Of a stretch of 5,221 nucleotides of DNA, positions 1 to 5,221 are shown piece after piece. Below the pieces are notes generated by a model, which had not been told where the DNA came from, made no database searches, and saw only the letters and a program-made list of their open reading frames with translations. The stretch spans positions 1 through 5,221 of the forward strand of contig JAQVKV010000246.1 in NCBI GenBank assembly GCA_028694545.1, in the 5' to 3' direction. Origin of the DNA: Zavarzinia sp. (GTDB lineage: Bacteria > Pseudomonadota > Alphaproteobacteria > Zavarziniales > Zavarziniaceae). A program made the translations under genes and the position numbers. Position 1 is the first letter of the stretch, and each line of letters begins with the position of its first letter.

Positions 1-365
1 AAGGCTCGCTCTACGGCGTGGTTCAGGCGACGAATGATCGCTGGATCGCCTTCGGCATGCTCGGCCACGTCTTCACGACCGACGATTTCGGCGACAGCTG
101 TACCGAGGTGAAGCCTGGGATCGAGACCTCCCTGTTCGGCGGCCTGAAGCTCGCCGACGGCCGCGTCGTCCTCTACGGCCAGGGCAATACGATCCTTGTA
201 TCCACGAATGCGGGCAACAGCTTCCGGATCGAGCGCGAGGGCGGACGCGAAAGCCTGATCACCGCCCTCGAACTGGCGCCCGATCGTCTCCTGTTCGGTG
301 GGGAGAAGGGCATTTCTGAAGTCACGCTGGGCCGGCCGGTCGCGGCGCTCGTCGGGGGGCAATGA
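1..365 (+). CDS. YCF48/BNR-repeat beta-propeller protein, C-terminal end (partial)
   Basis: The reading frame is open from the window edge (first full codon at position 3) to the TGA at 363-365, giving 120 residues; the N-terminus lies outside. The visible part shows the repeating blade pattern of YCF48/BNR-type propellers: an aromatic/small-residue strand (RWIAFGMLGHVFTTDDFGDS), then VVLYGQGNTILVSTNAGNSF, then LLFGGEKGISEV. Each resembles the 'G..G.v..S.D.G.sW' blade motif, so about two to three blades are present. YCF48 proteins are known from photosystem II assembly. In non-photosynthetic proteobacteria, related proteins are often encoded next to RND/MMPL permeases, and a periplasmic accessory role is inferred, not shown. 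A GTG at 18 could be read as a start, but the frame continues upstream with propeller-like residues (GSLYG), so I treat the gene as truncated by the window. Its stop overlaps the start of the transporter (ATGA), indicating a shared transcript. Family call fairly sure; function unknown. Confidence 0.72.
   Translation, partial: GSLYGVVQATNDRWIAFGMLGHVFTTDDFGDSCTEVKPGIETSLFGGLKLADGRVVLYGQGNTILVSTNAGNSFRIEREGGRESLITALELAPDRLLFGGEKGISEVTLGRPVAALVGGQ
354..359 (+). promoter_or_regulatory. Purine-rich RBS candidate that bears on the transporter start
   Basis: A run of six G lies only 2 nt before the ATG at 362 but 8 nt before a second in-frame ATG at 368. Normal Shine-Dalgarno spacing would therefore favour 368 (protein beginning MSVSKSHH). 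The ATGA overlap at 362-365 instead favours translational coupling from the upstream gene. The two starts differ by two residues, with no effect on the domain reading. The run is a weak match to AGGAGG. Confidence 0.35.
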
Positions 366-2791
366 TCATGTCGGTGTCGAAAAGCCATCACGGCGACGGG
401 TTCGCCCGCCGGGCGGTCGAAGCGACCTCGAACGTCCTGCTGCGCCTTCGCTTCGTGGTGCTGGCGCTCGCGGTGCTGATCACCGGCTTCCTCGGCTACG
501 AGGCGCGGAACATCCAGCTTGACCCCGGCTTCGCCAAGCTGATCCCGATCCACCACCCCTTCATGCAGGCCTTCGCCAAATACGCCTTCATCTTCCCCGG
601 CCATAACCGGGTGGTGCTGAACATGCACTGGAAGGGCGAGGGCGACATGTACAACAAGGAATTTATGACGGAGATGGAGAAGCTCTCCAACGACGTCTTC
701 TTCCTGCCCAACGTCGACCGTACGCGCGTAACCTCCCTGTTCTCGCCCTCGGTGCGCTACACCAAGGTGACCGAGGAAGGCTTCATCGGCGCGCCCATCA
801 TCCCCGAGACCTTCACCAAGACCGACGATGAACTGGCCCAGGTGCGCCGCAACGTCGAGGACGCGGGCATCATCGGCCGCCTGGTCGGCAACGACGGCCG
901 CGACGCCATGATCATGTTCGAGATTCAGGAGAACGTGAGCGGCGAGCGCATCCGCGTGAACTATTACGAACTCGCCCACAAGCTGGACGAGATGCGCGCC
1001 AAATACGAGAACGCGAACATCGAGGTGAACGTCATCGGCTTCGTGATGATCGTCGGCGCCATCGTCGACGGGCTTCTCGGCGTCATCGCCTTCTTCGGCA
1101 TCTCCTTCCTGATCACGACGGTGCTGCTCTATCTCTATTGCCGGTCGTGGAAGCTTACCGGCCTGTCGCTCGTCGTCGCCCTGCTGCCGGTGGTCTGGCT
1201 CGGCGGGCTGCTGCCGATCGTCGGCGCGGGCATCGATCCGATCTCGATCCTCGTGCCCTTCCTCATCTTCTCGATCGGTGTCTCGCATGCCGTGCAGATG
1301 ACGAATGCCTGGAAGCAGTCGGTCATTCGCGGCACGAGTTCGGTCGAGGCGTCGCGCCTCGCCTTCCAGGCCCTGTTCGTGCCCGGCGCGCTGGCGCTGA
1401 TCACCAATGGCCTCGGCTTCCTCGTCATCATGCGCATCGAGATCGATATCGTGCGCGAGCTGGGCATGACGGCGTCCATGGGTGTGATGCTGATGATCGT
1501 CACCAACAAGATGATCCTGCCCGTGCTGCTCTCCCTGATCAAACTGGAGAAATCGGCGAAGAAGAACGCCCATTCGGTCGACGATGGCGTCGAGGTGCGG
1601 AAGTCGTGGTGGGCGCTGTCGGCGCTCGCGACGCGCCGGCCCGCGGCCATCGTCTATGTCGTCTGCGCCGGGTTGGCCGTGCTCTCGGCGGTCTATGCCC
1701 GCGACCTTAAGACCGGCGACGTCGGTCAGGGCGCGCCCGAATTGTGGCCGAGCGACCGCTACAATGTCGACAACGCGGCGATCCTGTCGCGCTACGATAT
1801 CGGCACCGACATCCTGACCGTGATCGTCGAGACCGAGGGCTTCACCGAAGCCTGCCTGTCCCATGACGTGATGGCGGCGGTCGATCGCTTCGACCTCTTC
1901 GCGCGCGGCATCAACGGGGTGCAGTCGGTGCTTTCGGTGCCGGCCATCGGCAAGATGGTGATCGCCGGCATGAACGAGGGCAACCCGCGCTGGGCCGGCC
2001 TGCCGCGCACGGAGCGCGGGCTCGCCGTCGGCGGCTATGCCTATAATCCGGACATCGGCCTGAACACCGAAGGCTGCCAGGCGATGAAGGTCGACATCTT
2101 CCTGAAGAATCACGACGGCGCCCTTGTCGCCCATGTGATGGAGGAAGTGCAGAAATATCTCGCCACCGAGAATACGCCGAACGTCCGCTTCCTGCTGGCC
2201 TCGGGCAATGTCGGCGTCACCGCCGCCACCAACGAGGCGGTCGAGGAAGCGGAACTCGAGATGCTGCTCTCGATCTTCGGTGCGATCTCCCTGCTGTGCT
2301 TCCTGACTTTCCGCTCGTGGCAGGCGGTCATCTGCATCATCGTGCCGCTGACCATCGTCTCGATCTTCTGCAATGCCCTGATGGCCAATCTCGGCATCGG
2401 CCTCAAGGTCTCGACCCTGCCGGTCATCGCACTCGGCGTCGGTGTCGGTGTCGACTACGGCATCTACATCTACGAGCGCCTGATTCACGAGATGAAGCAC
2501 GAGGGCCGGAACCTGCGCGACGCCTTCTATGAGGCGATGAAGCAGCGCGGCACCGCCGCCCTCTTCACCGCCATCACCATGTCCGTCGGCGTCTTCACCT
2601 GGGCCTTCTCCGCCCTGAAGTTCCAGGCCGACATGGGCATCCTGCTCTCCTTCATGTTCCTCGTGAACGTCTTCGGCGCCATCTTCCTCCTCCCCGCTCT
2701 CGCCGCATGGCTCCTGCCCGCGCGGGGCTTCGCGAGAAAAGCCGAGCAAGAGGATGCCACGGTCGATGTGGCGGTTGCCTCGGGCCGCTGA
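362..2791 (+). CDS. RND/MMPL-superfamily transporter (HAE3-like permease)
   Basis: An 809-residue inner-membrane protein with the duplicated RND layout: one transmembrane helix, a large extracytoplasmic loop, then five helices, twice over. Hydrophobic segments lie at about residues 29-46, 236-260, 264-287, 290-312, 336-357, 366-393, 428-446, 633-650, 655-676, 682-704, 733-752 and 758-784. The loops at about 47-230 and 447-630 are the porter-like domains. The helix near 682-704 carries GVGVDYGIYIYERL with Asp698, the acidic position expected in the proton relay; the equivalent site in the first half reads IGVSHAVQM with His309. Length and layout fit the smaller, single-gene 'MMPL/HAE3' permeases and not the roughly 1000-residue AcrB type; no membrane-fusion partner is seen. 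It is translationally coupled to a YCF48-like gene and followed at a distance by a DUF1302 outer-membrane protein, a recurring combination. Substrate is inferred to be hydrophobic; direction is not determinable here. Start at 362 (ATGA overlap) or 368. Superfamily call is sure, substrate is not. Confidence 0.93.
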   Translation: MIMSVSKSHHGDGFARRAVEATSNVLLRLRFVVLALAVLITGFLGYEARNIQLDPGFAKLIPIHHPFMQAFAKYAFIFPGHNRVVLNMHWKGEGDMYNKEFMTEMEKLSNDVFFLPNVDRTRVTSLFSPSVRYTKVTEEGFIGAPIIPETFTKTDDELAQVRRNVEDAGIIGRLVGNDGRDAMIMFEIQENVSGERIRVNYYELAHKLDEMRAKYENANIEVNVIGFVMIVGAIVDGLLGVIAFFGISFLITTVLLYLYCRSWKLTGLSLVVALLPVVWLGGLLPIVGAGIDPISILVPFLIFSIGVSHAVQMTNAWKQSVIRGTSSVEASRLAFQALFVPGALALITNGLGFLVIMRIEIDIVRELGMTASMGVMLMIVTNKMILPVLLSLIKLEKSAKKNAHSVDDGVEVRKSWWALSALATRRPAAIVYVVCAGLAVLSAVYARDLKTGDVGQGAPELWPSDRYNVDNAAILSRYDIGTDILTVIVETEGFTEACLSHDVMAAVDRFDLFARGINGVQSVLSVPAIGKMVIAGMNEGNPRWAGLPRTERGLAVGGYAYNPDIGLNTEGCQAMKVDIFLKNHDGALVAHVMEEVQKYLATENTPNVRFLLASGNVGVTAATNEAVEEAELEMLLSIFGAISLLCFLTFRSWQAVICIIVPLTIVSIFCNALMANLGIGLKVSTLPVIALGVGVGVDYGIYIYERLIHEMKHEGRNLRDAFYEAMKQRGTAALFTAITMSVGVFTWAFSALKFQADMGILLSFMFLVNVFGAIFLLPALAAWLLPARGFARKAEQEDATVDVAVASGR

Positions 2792-2810
2792 AGACACGCG
2801 AGAGTATTGA

Positions 2811-2844
2811 CGGCAAGGGGCGCCACCAGCGCCCCTTGCTGTTT
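2811..2844 (+). terminator. Rho-independent-like terminator after the transporter gene
   Basis: Twenty bases after the transporter stop, GCAAGGGGCG (2813-2822) pairs perfectly with CGCCCCTTGC (2830-2839). The stem can be extended outward by a G-T and a C-G pair and inward by C2823-G2829, giving up to 13 bp closed by a five-base loop (CACCA). Only three T follow (2842-2844), so it may terminate weakly or act together with other factors. It would end the YCF48-RND transcript and separate it from the hydrolase gene. Confidence 0.72.
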
Positions 2845-2873
2845 GGTGATCCGCAAAAAACTACCAGATCCCA

Positions 2874-2902
2874 ATGACTTAAAGCATAAGCCGCGATCTA
2901 GT
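2874..2902 (+). promoter_or_regulatory. Possible sigma-70-type promoter for the hydrolase gene
   Basis: ATGACT (2874-2879, 4 of 6 against TTGACA) is followed after 17 bp by TCTAGT (2897-2902, 4 of 6 against TATAAT). The stretch 2845-2905 is visibly more A/T-rich than the genes around it. It lies after the terminator and about 80 bp before the hydrolase start, where a promoter is needed. Matches are moderate, so this is a proposal only. Confidence 0.33.
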
Positions 2903-2914
2903 CTGTACGGACCA
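2899..2914. promoter_or_regulatory. Imperfect palindrome, operator-like
   Basis: The 16-bp sequence TAGTCTGTACGGACCA matches its own reverse complement at 12 of 16 positions, with a core GTCnGTACnGAC. It overlaps the proposed -10 hexamer, the usual place for a repressor site. Size and symmetry fit operators of dimeric regulators such as the TetR family, but no regulator gene is in the window and the owner of the site is unknown. Confidence 0.42.
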
Positions 2915-2972
2915 TGCACGGTTCCGACAACGGCGCGAAGGTGCTGTCAAGTCGGCCGAAACCGGCATCATC

Positions 2973-2978
2973 GGAGGA
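2973..2978 (+). promoter_or_regulatory. Shine-Dalgarno site fixing the GTG start of the hydrolase
   Basis: GGAGGA, an almost ideal ribosome-binding site, ends 6 nt before the GTG at 2985. This supports GTG as the start even though it is a less common initiation codon; the encoded N-terminus (MSEQTPIPVG) is of normal length for the family. Confidence 0.8.
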
Positions 2979-2984
2979 ACAAGC

Positions 2985-3833
2985 GTGAGCGAGCAGACCC
3001 CCATCCCCGTCGGTAAGTATCTCGACCTCGGAGACGGTCGCCGCCTGCATTACCACGAGGTGGGCACGCCCTCGGCCGACAGGCCGACCATCCTGTGCCT
3101 GCACGGTTCCGGCCCCGGGGCCAGCGGCTATTCCAACTTCAAGGGCAACATGAACGTGTTCGGCGACGCCGGCTATCATGTCCTCGTGCCCGACTATCTC
3201 GGCTTCGGCCTTTCCTCCATGCCGGAGGATGCGGAATATACGACCGATCTCCATGTCGGCGCGATGAAGGCACTGGTCGACGCGCTTGGCGTGACCAAGG
3301 TCGTGCCGCTCGGCAACTCCCTCGGCGGCGCGATCGCGCTGCAGTTCACCCTGACCTATCCGGATATGGTGCCGAAGCTGATCCTGATGGCGCCGGGCGG
3401 CCTGCAGGAGCCTCAGGAATACGCCTTCACCATGGCGGGCGTGCTGCGCATGCTGCAGTTCGTCTCGAACAGGCCGTTCAGCGAGCCCGATTTCCGTGAT
3501 CTCCTCGGCCATCTGGTCCACGATCAGAAGCACATCACGGACGAGGCGGTCGCCGAGCGTTACCCGGTTGCGCTGCGGCAGCCGATTCCGGTCTATGCCT
3601 CGATGTCGGTCGGCGTCTACGCCGATCGCTTGCATGAGATCAAGTGCCCCGTGCTGGCATTCTGGGGCACCCATGACAAGTTCCTGCCGGTGGCGCACGC
3701 CCAGATCCTGATCGAGCGCGTGCCCGAGGCGAAGGTGATCCTGTCGAACCAGTGCGGGCATTGGGTAATGATCGAGGACCGGGACTATTTCAACGCGGAA
3801 TGTCTGGGCTTCCTCGCTCGGGAGCATGCCTGA
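2985..3833 (+). CDS. Alpha/beta hydrolase, meta-cleavage product (C-C bond) hydrolase family
   Basis: A complete 282-residue cytoplasmic enzyme, the usual length for BphD/HsaD/XylF-type hydrolases, which cut a C-C bond in the dienoate product of catechol meta-cleavage to give a hydroxydienoate and an acid. The visible signatures follow the family order: LCLHGSGPGASGYSNF (residues 37-52, oxyanion-hole and substrate loop), nucleophile elbow GNSLGG with Ser112, LILMAPGGL (132-140), an ERYPVALRQP segment with Arg192 at the position of the conserved lid arginine, FWGTHDKFLP with Asp231, and CGHWVMIED with His259 and Trp260. The triad is therefore Ser112-Asp231-His259. HGSGPG with Ser resembles XylF/DmpD-like members, while GNSLGG and the CGHWV block are as in HsaD-like ones, so the substrate (monocyclic, biphenyl-type or steroid-derived) cannot be settled. 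It has its own likely promoter and operator-like palindrome, with a GTG start behind a strong ribosome-binding site. Other alpha/beta hydrolases, such as haloalkane dehalogenases or epoxide hydrolases, are less likely because they use Asp as nucleophile. Confidence 0.86.
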   Translation: MSEQTPIPVGKYLDLGDGRRLHYHEVGTPSADRPTILCLHGSGPGASGYSNFKGNMNVFGDAGYHVLVPDYLGFGLSSMPEDAEYTTDLHVGAMKALVDALGVTKVVPLGNSLGGAIALQFTLTYPDMVPKLILMAPGGLQEPQEYAFTMAGVLRMLQFVSNRPFSEPDFRDLLGHLVHDQKHITDEAVAERYPVALRQPIPVYASMSVGVYADRLHEIKCPVLAFWGTHDKFLPVAHAQILIERVPEAKVILSNQCGHWVMIEDRDYFNAECLGFLAREHA

Positions 3834-3893
3834 CCGGGGATAAGAACCGCGGCGGCGCTATTTCTGCGCGCTGGGTGCTAATTCATCTTGGGG

Positions 3894-3912
3894 GGTCGCA
3901 GCGGGTGCGACC
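3894..3912. repeat. Perfect inverted repeat in the hydrolase-DUF1302 gap
   Basis: GGTCGCA (3894-3900) and TGCGACC (3906-3912) are exact reverse complements separated by five bases (GCGGG). There is no T-run after it, so it is not a standard intrinsic terminator. It could be a regulator binding site or an mRNA hairpin ahead of the outer-membrane protein gene. The rest of the 3834-4008 gap shows no convincing promoter or gene. Confidence 0.5.
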
Positions 3913-3992
3913 TAATCGGGGAAAATCGAAGCCGTCAAGGCTGGAGACCGATCAGTCAAATCGGCGAATTTCCGGCGGCGATCACGGGTCGT

Positions 3993-3997
3993 GGAGG
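3993..3997 (+). promoter_or_regulatory. Ribosome-binding site candidate for the DUF1302 gene
   Basis: GGAGG, running on into further G, lies 11 nt before the ATG at 4009. The spacing is slightly long for that start. An in-frame GTG at 4018 is also possible but would be 20 nt away, so the ATG is preferred. Confidence 0.45.
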
Positions 3998-4008
3998 GGG
4001 AACGGGAC

Positions 4009-5221
4009 ATGGGCAGAGTGAGGGGCAGGAATTCGGGGCGTCGCTCGGCTTTCCGCACGGTGATCGAGGCGAGCGTGCTGACCGGCCTGGTCGGCGCCAG
4101 CGGTTTCGGCCTTGCCGAAGTGTTCGAATTCGATAACGGCGCCACCCTGTCGGTCAATGTGACGACGGCCTATTCGATCGGCGTCCGCGCCGAGGATCCG
4201 AGCCCCAAGGCGTCGGATCCCGAAACCGAATACGCGACCGTCTACATCCTGCCGCAGGTGCCGCTGCTGCCCACGCTGCAGGTCGGGACAGAGACGCCGA
4301 AGGTCTGGAACTTCGATGATCCCAACCGAAACTTCGAGAAGGGTGACCTCATCACCAACGCCTTCTCGGCCCTTATGGAAGCCAATTTCCGCTACGAGAA
4401 CTTCGGTTTCAAGGCGAGCGGCAACGCCTTCTACGACTTCGTCTATCACGACAAGAACTCGAACGATTCCGGCTATCCCAACGGCATCAACAAGCTGAGC
4501 GGCGAGCCCGACGAATTCAATGGCCAGACCGCCTATACCAACGGCGGCCGCTTCCGCGCCCTCGACTATTTCGCCTATGGCAATTTCGATATCTTCGACA
4601 CCAGCCTCAGCCTGCGCGTGGGCAATCAGGTGGTGGCCTGGGGCGAAAGCCTGTTCTTCGGCAACATTTCCTTCAGCCAGGGGGTAGCGGACGCGACGCG
4701 CGCCAATTCCCCGGCGGCGGAAGTGAAGGACATCCTCCTGCCCTCGCCGCAGGTCTCGATGAACTGGGGGGTCACGGACCGTCTCAGCATCATCGGCTAC
4801 TACCAGTTCGACTGGGAGCAGACCAATCTGGATGGTGTCGGTTCATACTTCAGCCGCGCCGATCTGGTCGGGCCGGGGGCCGAATTCGCCTATGGCTCGG
4901 TCAACCCATTCCCTAGCGTCATCCAGCAATATGCGTCCGCCTGCACGCTGTCGGGCTCCATTCCCAATTGCGACACGCTGGCCATTCCGCAACCGATCGC
5001 CCAGCTCCTGTCCGACATCCTGTCGCAGAATGTGCTCGGCGTCGGCAATCCGGATGACCAGCGCTTCGACGTTGCCTATGCCGGCGAGAAGAAGCCGAAC
5101 AATACGGCGCAGTGGGGCATGGGCTTCACCTATCTGCTGACGGACGCGATCACGACCGGCTTCTACTTCCTGAAGTATCACGAGAAGAATCCGCTGCCGG
5201 TGCTCGAGATTTCCACCCCGC
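4009..5221 (+). CDS. DUF1302 family outer-membrane protein (partial, 3' end beyond window)
   Basis: The frame is open from the ATG at 4009 to the window edge: 404 complete codons with no stop. The N-terminus is Arg-rich (residues 3-16), followed by a mostly hydrophobic stretch ending GFGLA at residue 36, consistent with a signal peptide cleaved before EVFEF. After it come family hallmarks: NFDDPNRNFEKGDLITN (101-117), NFGFKASGNAFYDFVYH (131-147) and RVGNQVVAWGESLFF (203-217). The rest alternates short amphipathic strands rich in Tyr, Phe and Asn (for example SMNWGVTDRLSIIGYYQFDW, 250-269, and TAQWGMGFTYLLTDAITTGF, 366-385), as expected of an outer-membrane beta-barrel. DUF1302 proteins are typically over 500 residues, so the missing end is probably sizeable. 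The family is commonly encoded beside DUF1329 and RND/MMPL genes and is presumed to handle hydrophobic compounds at the outer membrane; its biochemical role is not settled. An unusual Pro-rich piece (about 80-96) precedes the first hallmark, and Cys312 and Cys321 could form a loop disulfide. Family call is firm. Confidence 0.87.
   Translation, partial: MGRVRGRNSGRRSAFRTVIEASVLTGLVGASGFGLAEVFEFDNGATLSVNVTTAYSIGVRAEDPSPKASDPETEYATVYILPQVPLLPTLQVGTETPKVWNFDDPNRNFEKGDLITNAFSALMEANFRYENFGFKASGNAFYDFVYHDKNSNDSGYPNGINKLSGEPDEFNGQTAYTNGGRFRALDYFAYGNFDIFDTSLSLRVGNQVVAWGESLFFGNISFSQGVADATRANSPAAEVKDILLPSPQVSMNWGVTDRLSIIGYYQFDWEQTNLDGVGSYFSRADLVGPGAEFAYGSVNPFPSVIQQYASACTLSGSIPNCDTLAIPQPIAQLLSDILSQNVLGVGNPDDQRFDVAYAGEKKPNNTAQWGMGFTYLLTDAITTGFYFLKYHEKNPLPVLEISTP

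Noticed and set aside
173..2797. An 874-codon open frame on the minus strand covering the whole transporter gene.
   Set aside because: Its translation is extremely rich in His, Asp, Gly, Arg and Gln with no recognisable domain or membrane pattern, as expected of the antisense of a GC-rich gene. The plus-strand frame has a clear RND architecture.
2807..3016. A possible 69-residue plus-strand small protein in the gap after the transporter.
   Set aside because: It runs straight through the terminator hairpin, the proposed promoter and the hydrolase ribosome-binding site, and its sequence is Arg/Pro-rich without features.
2898..3827. A 309-codon open frame on the minus strand opposite the hydrolase.
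   Set aside because: It mirrors the hydrolase gene and has low-complexity His/Arg/Asp-rich composition. The plus strand carries an intact catalytic triad and a strong ribosome-binding site.
3854..3869. Possible terminator hairpin just after the hydrolase stop (GGCGC...GCGC).
   Set aside because: Only about four base pairs form, with no T-run; too weak to call.
4036..4056. Twin-arginine export motif in the N-terminus of the DUF1302 protein (GRRSAFR).
   Set aside because: The pair of arginines is not followed by the expected x-Phe-Leu-Lys spacing, and outer-membrane barrels normally use the Sec route; a Sec-type signal is more likely.
3752..4136. Two plus-strand small open frames bridging the hydrolase end and the DUF1302 start (3752-4021 and 3888-4136).
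   Set aside because: Both overlap better-supported genes out of frame and encode Gly/Arg-rich sequence with no domain.
3982..4449. A 155-codon minus-strand open frame over the start of the DUF1302 gene.
   Set aside because: It is antisense to a well-supported coding region, with no recognisable domain; judged a composition shadow.

Overview
The window is GC-rich (by eye a little over 60% G+C) Gram-negative DNA with densely packed genes, all on the + strand. Codon use dominated by GCC, GTC, ATC and CTG, together with an outer-membrane protein of the DUF1302 family, points to a proteobacterium, most likely an alphaproteobacterium. No marker gene is present, so the taxonomic placement is an inference.

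Layout. (1) 1-365: the 3' end of a YCF48/BNR-type beta-propeller protein, cut by the window edge. (2) 362-2791: a complete RND/MMPL-superfamily transporter of about 809 residues. Its start overlaps the preceding stop codon (ATGA), so these two genes form one translationally coupled unit. (3) 2792-2984: a 193-bp gap holding a strong hairpin that looks like a terminator, then a possible promoter whose -10 region overlaps a 16-bp imperfect palindrome, then a good Shine-Dalgarno site. (4) 2985-3833: an alpha/beta hydrolase with the hallmarks of meta-cleavage product (MCP) C-C hydrolases of the BphD/HsaD/XylF type. (5) 3834-4008: a 175-bp gap with a perfect 7-bp inverted repeat. (6) 4009-5221: the first 404 codons of a DUF1302 outer-membrane protein, running off the right edge.

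How the parts may fit together. YCF48-like proteins, RND/MMPL permeases, DUF1302 proteins and (usually adjacent) DUF1329 proteins recur together in proteobacterial clusters for growth on hydrophobic compounds such as steroids, terpenoids and aromatics. Here the set is combined with a ring-fission product hydrolase. The simplest reading is one edge of a catabolic cluster that joins an envelope transport system for a hydrophobic substrate or intermediate to cytoplasmic meta-cleavage of a catecholic ring. Neither the substrate nor the transport direction can be read from the sequence, and no ring-cleavage dioxygenase lies inside the window. No tRNA, rRNA, CRISPR array, insertion sequence or phage gene was seen.
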